A stretch of DNA of 64,000 nucleotides, from NCBI GenBank assembly GCA_947650285.1, contig CANTFL010001401.1:124001-188000 (forward strand), in the 5' to 3' direction. This DNA is from Hyaloperonospora brassicae. Its lineage: Eukaryota; Oomycota; Peronosporomycetes; Peronosporales; Peronosporaceae. The notes under the pieces are model-generated. The model had not been told where the DNA came from and ran no database searches. It saw only the letters and a program-made list of their open reading frames with translations. Both the position numbers and the translations under genes were made by a program. Below are positions 26,508 through 39,195 of the stretch, piece after piece (the stretch's first letter is position 1; each line of letters starts with the position of its first letter).

Positions 26508-28070
26508 AAGTCTGTTAGCCGATAAGGTACGGTTGTGACCTACCATGTAATAGGGAATTGCCCTTGTATTTAACGACCGGTCAAAAACAATAGCTTCTAA
26601 CACAAATGGTGCATGGAGGCAAGGCGAGTCAATGTCTATAAAGAAGTCGCACGAGCGTCGTATAACTTTATCGAAAACTTGAACCGAAAATTTTGCTGTG
26701 ATCTTTCCCACTTCTGTTCGAATTACGACAGTTGGAATGATTGCGAGCATTCATCAAAGTCACCCAAAAAATCTAAAATCATCAATTTGTCTACTTTGCG
26801 AGATTCCTATGGAGTCAATACTCCCCACCGTCTTACTTTTTGTACATTTTCAGCCTACATGCAAGCTATGTAGCGCTCAGTCTCCAGTAAACAGTCTATA
26901 ATGGGAAATCAGCGAACTTCTTTCAACGCGCTATTTACTATTTCCACGTTGCTCGATGTCAAAGTGTTGAACCTTGGACATGGCCAAAATGCTGTCGACT
27001 GCTGTTCACGCCCTACATCCTGAAGCCACGAAAGCGCACTTGCATACATTAGAGAAATATTAGCTGCCATCTTCTTGTATTCAAGTTTCGTTCGAGAGCG
27101 GGCCAGATTCCACCCCAAATGTTTTGGCTTTTTGGACTCGTACGTCTTCTTAAAAGTATTTACTAAGTGCCGAAAGCAAAATAAGTGTGGAATATCTAGT
27201 GCCATCGACCGCACAGCTTTCATAATTCCTTTGTCCCTGTACTTATCATAAATGGTGAAGATGGATTGATATGGGATAGGGTGAATCTTTAAAAAATTAG
27301 CTCCACCTTTATCGTTCTCCATTGCTACACAATTTTAACTTCAATGATTTCAATTTCGTTTTTTCCATTATAAAGCACGCAACAAGCAAAATTACAACCA
27401 TCAAGTCCTATAGGAAGTACCTTTTTACAGATATTCCTCGCTCGTTTTGTTCCCCAGATGCTTGACTACCTTCTCGAACAATGATACTTAATCGCTTAAA
27501 TTCATTTTTCACGATATCAAGCTTAACTTTGTGACTTCCATTCTTCATTTCTTCGACATAGGACTGAATTATCCGCATTGCTCATAATCACTTACATAAA
27601 TTTTCAGTTTAATTCTGTCGAAACCGTTGACGCAATTTATATAACTTGCAAGAGCTCCTTCGTTTCTCAGCTTTTCTCGAATCATCACAGGGGTCACCTT
27701 CCGGCCAAATGTCATGGCTATCTCTTTGATTGTAGAATTCGAAGCAATTTGTTTAGCTATCGCGCACCGTTGAGACTCTGTTATAGATTCGAAAAAATGT
27801 CAAGAGTGTGGTTGAATTTCGTCGGGGGACCGAAGCTATGCGAAAACGCCAATCGTACAAGAAAAAGACAGGCATCTCGTGTGCACTCGGCTTTGAAACG
27901 CCGTCTAACACTGTTGGCAACGCGGAACGGACGTTGCATCTCATAATATACTCGATGATGGCCTGGGTAACGTCGCTCGTACACGAGAAGCCCCGGTTGT
28001 TGAAGAAGCTCCACGGTAAGTGTTCTTCGTCGTCGCTTTCCATTGCTGGTGTGGACAACCCAATTGAAAA
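26508..28070 (-). pseudogene. Decayed MuDR-like transposase
   Basis: Read on the minus strand. The N-terminal segment at about 28.06-27.78 kb (DDEEHLPWSFFNNRGFSC; then FRVANSVRRRFKAECTRDAC and FGPPTKFNHTLD in another frame) has the C-x-C / H-x-C zinc pattern of MuDR N-terminal domains. A middle part (TFGRKVTPVMIREKLRNEG) follows. The catalytic region is at 27322-26909: ENDKGGANFL, YDKYRDKGIMKAV with the second catalytic Asp, PHLFCFRHLVNTFKKTY, and SSNVEIVNSALKEVR. A SWIM-like tail is suggested near 26.75-26.6 kb (AKFSVQVFDKVIRRS). Stops and shifts separate the parts. This subfamily differs from the FAR1/MULE relics at 1-1160 and 19.7 kb. Confidence 0.7.
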
Positions 28071-28837
28071 TTTTCGACAGCAGCAAGTGAGATAGGCGTT
28101 GGCAGCAGTCGAGGTATAAAGTAAGTTTAGTATACATTGTAGGGCTTTTGTAACTAAATATAACATACTATATAGCTGACATCACGTACTGTGTTTCTAT
28201 CGCAGTACAAGGGCAAGTCAACGCTGCTGCTATCGATACACACTGGTTTTTGGAGAAGAAGTTTACTCCCTAATTCATTTAACGTCATCCTTCACGTACT
28301 CTTGCCTATCAAAACAAGTAGGAAGGCAACTAAACGAATACGAATTGCAAAGGAGGTGACCGTAAAGATAGTGGAAGCGAAACACAATCGCTGGAGCTCC
28401 ACTGCACCCTATGGTCACAACAAGTTGAGATGCCAGGCCCTATTATAAGATGCCAATAATCAGGATGTTATTTTAAAAATTTACTGCGACGCCACTGGCA
28501 AATAAATTGGCAAATTTGGTATTAGCAATGTATCGGATGTCTTCGCAGACAATGCTCTGACAATAGACATTGCTCGTTCACCACTCGCGTCACGTTTTTC
28601 TACTCCCACGCAGAAAATCTGCATTATTTAACCTGGTAAGGATATATTCTGTAAAGCGCCACATTTATATAAGACTACGCGAAGTAGGATATGCTGGCTT
28701 TAAAATTGATGTACAAAAGTTTTAGCGAAGCAGCACAATATTTAAGCTCATTTCATCTGTATGCTGCACCAACCACGCTGCTCTTATAAAATGCCTCTTC
28801 TGTCGAGAATCAAGATGCAGACATGCTTCCAACAACA
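28071..28837. other. No recognisable gene
   Basis: Balanced to AT-rich sequence with one 85-codon basic frame (28191-28448, plus) that resembles nothing I know. Confidence 0.45.
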
Positions 28838-29262
28838 TCAATAAAAGTACCTACAACTACAACCGCAACAGCAACAACAGCATTAGCATTACCAGTAGCA
28901 GCAGCAATATCAACGATATCTACTGAAAGAATAATAACAAAAGCAACAACATCAGTATCAAGCATATTAGCACAGATAGACTGGGGCTGGCCGTTACCAA
29001 TTCCCGCCCTGTTTGGGGCCGGGATGCGGAGAGGGTTCTGCAACTGGTGGCTGCAGGCGCAGCACGCCCGCGACAGAGCCCTCTCCGCGGCTTACCGACC
29101 TGAGCGGGGTTGATTACGGCCGTGAAAAGGAAAACAACATTGATTACGAACATTTGGTTTTATGTGTGTCACATTGACGTAAACATACTAGGATGTGAAG
29201 CATTATCTACAATTATCTGGGGCACATTTTATTTTCGTGATTGAATGAGGCATTTGTATTTT
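28838..29262 (-). repeat. Unclassified repeat, copy B (inverted relative to copy A)
   Basis: Reverse complement of copy A with few differences over about 420 bases. Landmarks are ACAACTACAACCGCAACAGC in the triplet core, then CGGGATGCGGAGAGGGTTCTG, GGTTGATTACGGCCGTGAAA, CATACTAGGATGTGAAGC and CGTGATTGAATGAGGCATT. Copies A and B face each other about 3.5 kb apart and flank the MuDR-like relic. Confidence 0.8.
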
Positions 29263-30499
29263 TCATTTTTTAAATTTATTGAAATTACTGCCCACCACCA
29301 CAGAAGAATGAAACCTGGTGATGGACAAATTAATCAGACTTACGCTTCCATGAATGCTCTTGCACGACGCGGAGTTAAATACACTTAAAGCAACTTCGTG
29401 AACAATGCAAATTATATATACTCGAAAGAAAATTTTTGCTGTTCCGTGGTGGAAGCCAAAGCGGTTACTAAGCTGACTTAGTCAAAAAATGTTGACCAGC
29501 AGGGTGTCCATCGTGTTAGAGGTCGACTTTTTAGGCTTAAAGGTACCCAGCTGCAGTTCATCAAGCTCTATCGTCGAGACAAGACTAGGACTTTGATGCA
29601 GACAAGTACAATCGCGACTTTGCCGTCCTTCACATTCGACATAATCGTGGGGGTTATTCGCTGGAAAGGAACTATTAAAAATTGCTAAGGGGAAGCGTTA
29701 TACTTGTAAAGTAGAATGAAGTGAGCATAGCGCTTGCTATTGAGGCGCTAATGAATGCTTAAGGGTCACAGAACATAGCGACTCTGTCGGAAGTGTTAAA
29801 GACAAACCACGTGTTGGTGGTGACGACATAGAGATATCGGTGGTGACGACTAGGCGTAATATTTAAATAAATACGGTTGGCGGTAGGAGAGAGACTGGGG
29901 TTGCTAAGGAAGTGGAGATTTAGGATGAAGGCAGTTTTAACGCCAACAGTAAATCAATAAATAATTATGTCGTTTGTAATTAGCTCGACAAATCGTTTTA
30001 GGTTCGATCTCTGTGTTCCGTAAGGCACCGTTTGGGTGTAATGGGCGAGGAATCTTATAGTGGGCGATCAGGTCTTAATCGTTCTAGTTCATGTTACCAT
30101 CGAATTTCACTTTGAGCGGTGCAAACTTCAGATCCCTTTCGGTCAGTTTCAACATCGTTATTTTCCTTTAACCATTTCTCTGTGTTGGCTCTTAATCCAC
30201 AACCTCAAGCTATAAATTGGACTACAAGCTTTCTGCACACGATCCCAAAGACTCGATATCTGTGATATATCTTTCATAAAAAAAGGTCGCCGATTTTTGT
30301 TTGTCCGATGTAGAGCCCACCTCTTGTTTCATAATCCTTCTACCACATCGTAAGTTAGCAGCATTTGAGCTTGTATTTTCTAGCGATATTCAAAACTTGT
30401 TATAATATAAGTCTTAACATGCATTGTTGACGCTTATAGATCCTTTCCGGTTGTGGGTGAGTTGCAAACTGTATTAGTATTACAATATTCCGAATTTGC
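29263..30499. other. No clear gene
   Basis: A frame near 29.49-29.65 kb (plus) reads coherently for about 50 codons (RVRGRLFRLKGTQLQFIKLY) but matches no family I recognise. It may be part of the decayed retroelement to its right. Confidence 0.4.
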
Positions 30500-33400
30500 A
30501 CTAATCTGTCTGGCACTCAGTCCTTTCCAGATACAAATGTTACGACCATCAACTTTGACTTTTACACCCAGAAATTAAGACAGTGATTTTTCACCTTTAT
30601 ATTTTGAATCTTAGCTTTGTAAACTGGTCGGCTTTTACCAAGTCTTTGATCATAACACATAGAATCTCGTCTACGTACACGAGATGTAAAGTTGATATCA
30701 TTTCCTTGATCGTTTTTGTAGTAAAGTCACGGCTTTAATGAACAGCTCTTCTAGCGTTTATTTGGATTTCACAATTTCAATTACGTAAAATAGCTTTTGT
30801 AGGCTATATATCAAGTGTCTATAATATAGCTGTTAATTGTATCGATACAAACAGTATGATAACAAGTGCATATTCAAATCTTTTTTCGGTACCTCAGTGC
30901 TTAACCTGAGTTTAATTTGCGGCGAACCTGACGAAGTCCGTAAAAGCCTTTCGTAACTTTTACGTTCTGACACTTTGACGACACAGAAAAACCTATCATC
31001 CGGTTACCATACTGTTAAATCTGCCATTTGGCATTTATGTTATCGGTAATTACATAAATAACGAAATGTAAAGTCAAGTTATGCAGACCGCGCTTCCACT
31101 AATCATTATAACGAAATTCGAGAAACCGATATTTGCCATTTTTCGAACGCAACTATACGGGCATTGTACTGAATTTAATATTCATATTAATAGATGTTCA
31201 AGCCCCAACTAACATTTTTCATATTGCCTTGCATCTATAAGATACACTGACCAAATTTTCTCACAGTACAAAATGTTATTGCCGGGCGATCATTGCTTCA
31301 CTATAAATGACATACTATTGTCCACAACGCTTTAAGCGCCTTCTTCTTTTCCATTCTTATTAGTGTCAATATCCTTAGCTTAACTTGGTCTTCCCGTTGC
31401 TTCTAGTATGCGCGCACAAGTGAAAAATGCTACAGAGTCTTCAAACGCTTTTGCCTTCGCTGAACAGAAATGTCCCTGCATCCTAAACGCATCATACGCT
31501 TCTCAAAAGCTCCTTAAACTGCTGCTGATGGTCCAGCTTGATGATCTTGACGCATCCAAGCAGCTAGTACGGCTAATTGGACTCCCTGTCCGATTCACGT
31601 ACGCGTTACGTCGACGCATCGTCACTTGTTCCGGGAACACTTACTACGCGAAAATAATCACTAGCTCATCGGGAGTATTTTTACGCTATTGTTTAGGCGT
31701 GTCAACCCTGTTTCATCGTAATATGCGCAAATTTTATTAATGATAGAAAAACATCTCAGTGTCAATCTCGGTGATAAAGGCGAGGTACACATCGTCTGCA
31801 TCGTTAGTAGCAAGTTGTCATGTATGAATGATCACCAAATGATGACCTATCATGTGTCTGAGCACAAACGGTTTTTTATAATATCCCTGTTCGACGGTGA
31901 GGCGATCCTCGTAACAATCGTAATCATCAGCTACCCCGATACTAAGTATATCCTTAAGGTTATCACACTTATACGCCGCCTGATTATGTGGAAAAATAAA
32001 CTTCGCGCAAAGAAACACATGAGTAGTAAGTTTAGGTATCCGCTTTCTCTTCTCGGGTTATGGCCAAGAAATAAAATTTCCGAATCGATAGTTGTAGCAA
32101 TGATTCCGGTCTCCATAGAGTTTGTACTTGTCCATCTGAACATTTAAGACCCACTCTCGTTTGTTTTCCGCTACAATAAAATCTATATAACATGATCTTC
32201 CGTAAGACCGATCAGAAAATTAAATTTGGAATTCCCTGAAATTCTACATCGGTCAGGATTCTACGGCACATGCACGTCTACGAATGAGCCGAATGTTAAC
32301 ATGTTGTTAATGTCAGGCTGCGCGCTCAACCTCTTTTTGGAATGATATGCATTGGAGAGCCTTGAAGCAGAATTTCACCTACAAGTATAATGTGTACATA
32401 TTTTAAATTGGCTAAACCTTCTTTATTGGTTCTTCTTATTGAAGTTTTGTCCTCCCCATGTTTCTTAAGGACTATATATGCTGCCTCCCCGATTTCACCT
32501 GTAAGCCCCTGGGTCCAAAATTGTTGTCCTCCCTGTTATGTGACTGAAACCATAATTCTATGTCACTGTTGAATTTTTTGACCACCCTTTTCGGAAAGAT
32601 TTATGTTATGCTGGACCTAGGCGCTCTCCATAAGATTGCGTCTTCTTGAAGCGACCTTCTTCGTTTACTTGCATGTCGTTCCTCCCAACCGAAGTAGTTT
32701 GCATGATATATCCAATTTTTTCGAAGCGTATTTAAGGATAAAATCAATGTATTATTAAGTAGTCTAAACACGTCCATTATTACCACAAGCTTTGTTTCGA
32801 ATCAAGGGCCGTTCTTTTTGCTGAGAGCATCAAATCCGCATAGACAAGTTTATTTACTACAGTAGTTTTTGATCCATTTTTCCAAATCTCCTTCTACGCT
32901 GCTCTTTGTCAGTTTGAACGCGTCGCAATTCATCTTTAAACACGCAGTCACCATCAATTATCAGCGTTACGTTGGTGAGCCATAATGATAAAAGGTCTGG
33001 ACCACACATGTGACTTGACCTTTCAAACCAAACTATCAAAGACTAAAAAATTGCATTTGATAAAATAATGAATACATACAGACATAACCGGCAAATGGTC
33101 CTTGTCAAATGTTCTTGAAAATCATCAGCTTTATTGTCATGAGGTGCGTCTAATGTCAAAACCTTCTGTGATCATGACATTAAATTCATAACGATAAAAA
33201 CCACAAATCACATAAGAAAAAGTAGCTTTGACAAACGCTATACCTCGACTTGATTCCATACCAACTCCATGTCTGTCATAAAGTGACGTACAGACCGTTC
33301 TCGATCGCCTTGCTGGAAAAGAACATAATCAGTTGTGCATCTCAAACGTGAATTACTTTATTCAACAGATAGCAGTGCTCCTGGTCGTCAAATATTGTGT

Positions 33401-34020
33401 TCATATTGATGATTGTAAAACAGCAAATAAAGAGTTCAGCCTAGCAGATTAAACGGATAGACTTGCTTATAGTCAGTTAATTCTATTACACGTCACATTC
33501 AAGACCTTTTTAACGTGAGGTTTTGCTCCAATATCGAATCACCGCTAATCATAGTCGGCGGAAATGAATGTTGTAGTCCTTTGTCATTATTTCATCCAAC
33601 AACTGCATCCTTCATATATGCATTCACTAAATGCTACGTCAAAGAGACAAATGACGCAGTAATATATATTTCAAATGCGATGTCAGTGTTTAACTGTATC
33701 GAATCGGCTTTCTATTGTATAGCTCAACCGCCTGTTGGAATCGCAGGGAAGGTTTATATTGAACCAAAGCTTAAGGTCGTTTACCTTTGTAATACTTAAA
33801 ATCGACCGCATTTATACCACTTTTTGCCTACAATTAACAGGCTTGGCGCTCTAATAACATTTAAGTTCTTATTCCTATTGTTTTGAACATTTCGTTTACT
33901 ATTTCTTTTTTTGCCTCCTACGAGCCTTGTCAATACCGACGTTCGCCGCATCATGACATAAACCTTTATTTTTGCTCTTAAACTGTTTACGTACGATTTA
34001 GAAGCGCGAAGTCGCATTCC
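30500..34020 (-). pseudogene. Possible decayed Ty1/copia-type polyprotein
   Basis: On the minus strand near 30.69-30.60 kb the frame reads LVYVDEILCVMIKDLVKADQ, which fits the reverse-transcriptase YVDD box and the helix after it. It is followed in another frame by FLGVKVKVDGRNICIWKG, in the position of the LGI motif of copia elements. Upstream on the same strand, near 33.8 kb, a basic segment ends in KWYKCGRF, like the first half of a gag zinc knuckle. Between these only scattered fragments can be read. The family is inferred from one good motif and order, so confidence is modest. Confidence 0.38.
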
Positions 34021-37000
34021 AAATTGCCCTTTAAATCGTCAATAGTAGTAGCGAAAACATTTTGCATCAATGCTGCATTAGGATTTAGTTCTCATTCATT
34101 AATCATCACCCATTGCCACTAGAGCACGTACATAATTATCGTTGCGAATCAGATAGTATGACGTAAGTCGACAAAATTCAGCTGATCGCATGTCCCATTT
34201 TGCAGATGAACTTTAATTCAGTGTGTTGTAATTTTATAAAGTGTCGTAATTTTCCCCAAACATTGCACTTTGTGTCCACGCAATTGTCGAAGCTCGGCTA
34301 GCGAAGCATCTCGTCAGAGTTGCCTAAATCTTGCTATCTGTCAGTTTCGGCCTGTATATCACTGCCAGATTTAATACAATTCAAAACGGTGATTGTCTTA
34401 CAATTTTGCGCTCGACATTAAATAATTGCTGTTTACTTTATCATCCGATAGATATTCTGCCTGGATGCGTCCGCATACCACATCTTGTCTATTCCGCGTC
34501 ATTGTTAGTTATCTACATCCTCATCTGACCATTTCAAAGTATCCTGCAAAAATTTGCCATTCCAGCAAGTTGAAACACTGGGACGGACTGCATTTTTATA
34601 AAATGTGGGATGAGCCCCGAAATACTCATTGTGCCGGACTGGCGACTTACGGAGGGAGTACCCTGACGCAGATTTTGGATCTTGACTTACCTTGTGTACC
34701 GTCAGCTGGCAGGTTGCAGGCTTTGGTAGACTTGAGTCGAGATGTAGATGTCGGTCTAGAGAGAGTTATACCTGAGGCCACGAGTAGATATGCCTCGAAA
34801 TATGGATTAGTAGGTGGCAAAATTGATCGACTTTGTTAAAAGTAAGTTTGTATCCAAGTTTTTCAGAAAGCTTGCTGCTCCTGTCCTTATCCGTGTTGTA
34901 TTAGCCAGGAACTACCTGAACTTTGCTTCCTGTCTGCGGATTTGAGAGGCCGCTTCCAAAAACAGATCTTAAAGGAGAATCGCTACTCGATGGACCCACA
35001 GACCAAATGTTTCCTGCTTTTCTACTTGCACTTGCTCTTGCAACACAACTGTATGCAAGGCGGGGGCAAAATTTGTTTCTTCTCGGTGACAGTCAGGAAG
35101 CCTTAGCAATTTCGTGTAATTACGACGAGGACAAGCCACGTAGGTTGTATATCGAGCTGTCTACAAAATATCTCTATCCATTAACTTCTTTACAATATCC
35201 GTCTTATATGACCTGACTTTTTTCTGACTAGTCAAGAGAATCCGGACTTTGAGATATTGGGGTATTTTGACGAATGATTAAGGTCAACCGATAAGAGACT
35301 AAAGAATAGGGCCCGAGATCTACCCGAGGGGATGCGGTATACCAATGTAGAACTATTCTCGACAGATGAGGGACCGTAGACACCAATAAAGGACCGTGAT
35401 ATACCCGAGATGTCATACCTTCTCATAAGGGTCTGTTGTTATCTTAATTATGTACAGTTATTTGGTCACGTCGCGGTGACACACACAGAATGTGCAGTTT
35501 TAGATTGGGAAGAAGATGTCGATGTAATAGGCCTGTTAAGTTCCAGTGACAGGTTGGGTTAGTACACTGGATGACTACACCGGATACATGTAGTAGGATG
35601 GTAGAATTTCATAAACGATAATGAACATCAGTTCCGAAAAACCGCGTTGAGGACGAAAGCTGGTTCTTCTTACAACAGTATTATGTAAATTCTTACAGGG
35701 GCAATAGGTCATTTGAAATTACATTGCACACACTTGATCTCGGTGACCGAGAGCTCACGTATGCGTACGTGTAGCGAAAGCAAAATGAACAGCTGAACAC
35801 TATAGGCTAAGTACCCTAAGGTGCGAATAAAGTATATATAGCTTATCATTGGTAATGTGTTATTCTCTAAGCACTATTGAAATGCAAACATGTGTTGGAC
35901 CGGTATTTAATCCACCCGTTAGTTTAATTATAAATGAATCAACACGACGATAGTTGATACATCGACCTATATCAAATATTAGCAAAAATACTGCTATCAC
36001 CATTGGATGTTATATTAAACAATACTATAAGTGTTACTATTAACTTCGTAGCTTTATAGACGTTTGTTCATGCTACTTGCATGTAATGAGCTCGCCTTGT
36101 ACCGATGTTTATGCTATCATGCCCCATGGTCGGAATATTAATCAAATGTCTCAGAAGCGCTCTTATATCGATGTATTTGCTGCGTGCGCAAAAGTACGTC
36201 TGCTCGCATGGTTTTTGCGGTCGGACTTGCTATCCATCTGCCCGTAATGCACGCATTACCACGCATGTGGTAATCGTAAAGAATGAGCAACGCCCATCAC
36301 CAATTGTTTCACGTAGTCGAGGTAGCAAAGGACTTGCACCTCGGCAGCAAAAAATTAGCAGCATCATTCCCAACTGTTAGAGTAGCCTACCAAACAGCGA
36401 CTTGTCCAGCCGCAATGAAATAGTAGACGTTTTGTTATGCAAGGATTTGTCGCGGAGCGCATATATGTCTATTCCTATATGTGAGCTTTTCGAACGAATT
36501 GCTAAGTGCGCCATAATCTAAGTGATCGTTCATGCAGAAACTTTCGACACAGTACAAATGCTGTGGTCTAGGGTGCACTTATTATCAACCTCAACAATAC
36601 CCAATTACATCTAAAGGGGCACTAACAAAGCAACATCGGCATGTATGCCTTTCTCTTTTTACGCAGTACTTGATAAACGTCAAGGCAAGAAGTCGATGAT
36701 TGCCCTCTTTAGCTCAGCAGCTGAGTGATATAACATCTCAAATGTACCCTCCTCTCTCATGTCACTTCATCAGCTACGATTCACTGCTGCTGTTGTTGAT
36801 AGTGTTCGAAAACATGACCGGCAATCATCTCTTTATCTCTCAATCAGCTTTGTTATAAATCAGCAGAAATGAGATAAACGCTCGTCACACGACGACCATG
36901 CCACCCAGTATATGTTACACCAAGAGTGAGCAAATTTACACCAGCCGCCAATCTCATGCACCCGAATACGATTACGACAACTCGATGTTTTTCCTTGTAT

Positions 37001-38159
37001 GGAAGACACCTATCTAAATGCGAGTACCACAGCTAGTCCATGTCTTTCTGAAATTCCTTAACTTGTCGTTGTCTGGTAAAAGAAATGCTGATCGCGTGAA
37101 CTCGTGTGCGTGAGTGATGCAATGGACACATTAGCATCTTCTTCTGCAAGGCGCATATTGTCTCGTGCCGATAATTTGCATGATCTGGATCGGCTAGTCC
37201 AGCAATATTTTTGAAGCTATAGCATTTTTCGTAACTCACGGTATATTTTCATTCAAGCTACTTATGGCATGGTTACAAACGTGTAGTATGTAGACTCACG
37301 GATAGAGTCTTGATCGAATAGCTTTACAAATGCTACAATCTCAGTCACAAGTCTCCTAATTCCGTCGCCCGATTCAATATATGTGGTACGATACCGTACG
37401 TCTTCTAGTTGCTGAGCTTCGATGCATTATGCCATCGGCGACGAAAATAATGGCAACAGTATCTATAGCTTTATCACAGGACGAAGGCTGTGTCCATATC
37501 GCTACCGTTCTGTCAAAAGGCATCGTTTTGAAGCGTTTTGACGTGGACTACCTCTTCCAATGTATAAATTTGTCATCTGCGTAGGCAACTAGCTACCAAG
37601 AAGCTCATTGAAGAGACCACGCGGCTTGGTGGATCCTGTGACACTCCGAGCTTCCTGCATCATGTCTGAAGTGGCTACAGTGTGGGTTGTTTTGCTACTA
37701 TAAAATAGCTACCGCTTTATCACTCTATAACTTGTTTGGGCTTTCAGAAACGTCGAGTACTGCGAGATTAGTGCAGACCCGTTTCTTAGCAAAGAAGACG
37801 GCAGTCCTAACCCGTGAGTCCAGATCAGCCAAAGCGTTGGCAGATGCGGCATGCACTAGTGCCTTGCTGTTGATGACGTGACTTCGCTAGCTCTTTAATA
37901 ATTGTTTTGGACATCTCCACTTTGAGGGTATTAAAACCAATCGTGACGCCCCTCTGATCATCTTAGCTATCCAAACGATGTCTCGCTAAGAGACTGACCT
38001 TCATCTCCACTGTATACTGATTGCTGCTAACTTCCTATTCGCAAACAAAACGTGCTTTTTCATGGCATTCAAGAACGTCTCGGTAGATACAATCTATAAT
38101 TAGCGCACTAGACCTACGATACAAGCGACATAAGCGACTTTTCCAAGAACCCACAACCC
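34021..38159. other. No recognisable gene
   Basis: AT-rich DNA with frames such as 34426-34839 (137 codons, plus), 34923-35216 and 36105-36380. Some read coherently for 40-60 codons, but I cannot place any of them. GC content rises towards the right end as the gene island begins. Confidence 0.45.
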
Positions 38160-38900
38160 GTTTCTATCCAATCTATCGATTCGTCACGACACGTACCGGC
38201 AGTTCCACCCCCATTCAGCCACTTTTCTTTGCCTGCTCGACCGCCTCTTTCTTGTTCCGGCATAACACATTCGGCAGTTTCGATATCGATCGTTCCTTCG
38301 TTGGCATATTACGCTTCGCCACGCATTCATTCACTCTTTCCGAGCTCTCGGCCTTAGACTACGCTTTCGTCTTCGGCTTAGCTTGGAGCAGTTTCAGATC
38401 GTCCCCCACCACTTTCCTGCAACCTGTTGCACAGCAGCCTTCCAGCCCTCGGCCTTGACCTTCTCCGCTCCATCTTTCGTCCTTTTCAGCTCCTCTAGCC
38501 GCTGGGCGCTGCGCTTCACCTTCTCAGGATAACTCTAAACACCACTTTGTCCCTGACGCGTTGCGCGCGCTTTCTTGTCCTGTTCAAGGCCGTCGTCCAG
38601 CTACAAACTGCCATATCCTTCCTCGCTTGTCCACCGGCAATTGGCTCTTCTTAGCTGCTGTCTTGCGCTTCTTCAATGCGCGCTTCTCGGCCACGACATT
38701 AACACGCGACGGAAATTCTACTTCCGCCTTTTCCTTTGCTTTGCGCTGCTCCCATTACCACGACTGACCCGTTTTGGTGGACAAGTAACGTCTTAATTTG
38801 TTGTACTTTTTTGGCGTTGCCTTTTTCCGAAACGATTCAACGTCTGTGAGCACGTAAGTCCACACACGCTGGAGAAAGGTCGCTCATATTACAGAAATGG
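38160..38900 (-). pseudogene. Decayed Lys/Glu/Arg-rich coding relic
   Basis: The plus strand is pyrimidine-rich (CTT/TTC-rich). Read on the minus strand in shifting frames it gives basic, helix-prone segments such as AEKRALKKRKTAAKKSQLPV near 38.7 kb, KRSAQRLEELKRTKDGAEK near 38.5 kb and CVAKRNMPTKERSISKLPN near 38.3 kb. No single frame exceeds about 60 codons. It may be a broken gene for a coiled-coil nuclear-type protein or simply a compositional artefact. The family is unknown. Confidence 0.35.
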
Positions 38901-39195
38901 CAACCTTTCCCTTGATATGTCAAGCGTTGTATCACACTGCGCGGCGCTCTATGCGTCGCCGCGTGTCGCCTGCAACAGTTTGCGGCCAGGCGACATAGTG
39001 CGGAACAGTCATTGAGGTCGTCTTCGGATGCGCTTTCTTTGTTGACTCACACGCAGCATTGAATCCCGCTGATTGGCCGAAACCATGACTCGAATGCGGA
39101 ATGGCCCTTCTTTCGCACGTTTCCGCCGCACTCGGCGCCACGTTTCCGATCGCCACCGTATGAAGCAGTGCGCAATTCCCCGCCCACGCGCCGCC

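Noticed and set aside
28810..29043. Ala/Val-rich ORFs in repeat copies A and B
   Set aside because: They come from the triplet-rich repeat core and are not maintained between copies.
34331..35216. Adjacent plus-strand ORFs (65, 137 and 97 codons) as one spliced gene
   Set aside because: No convincing splice sites or shared family signal; left as unannotated AT-rich DNA.
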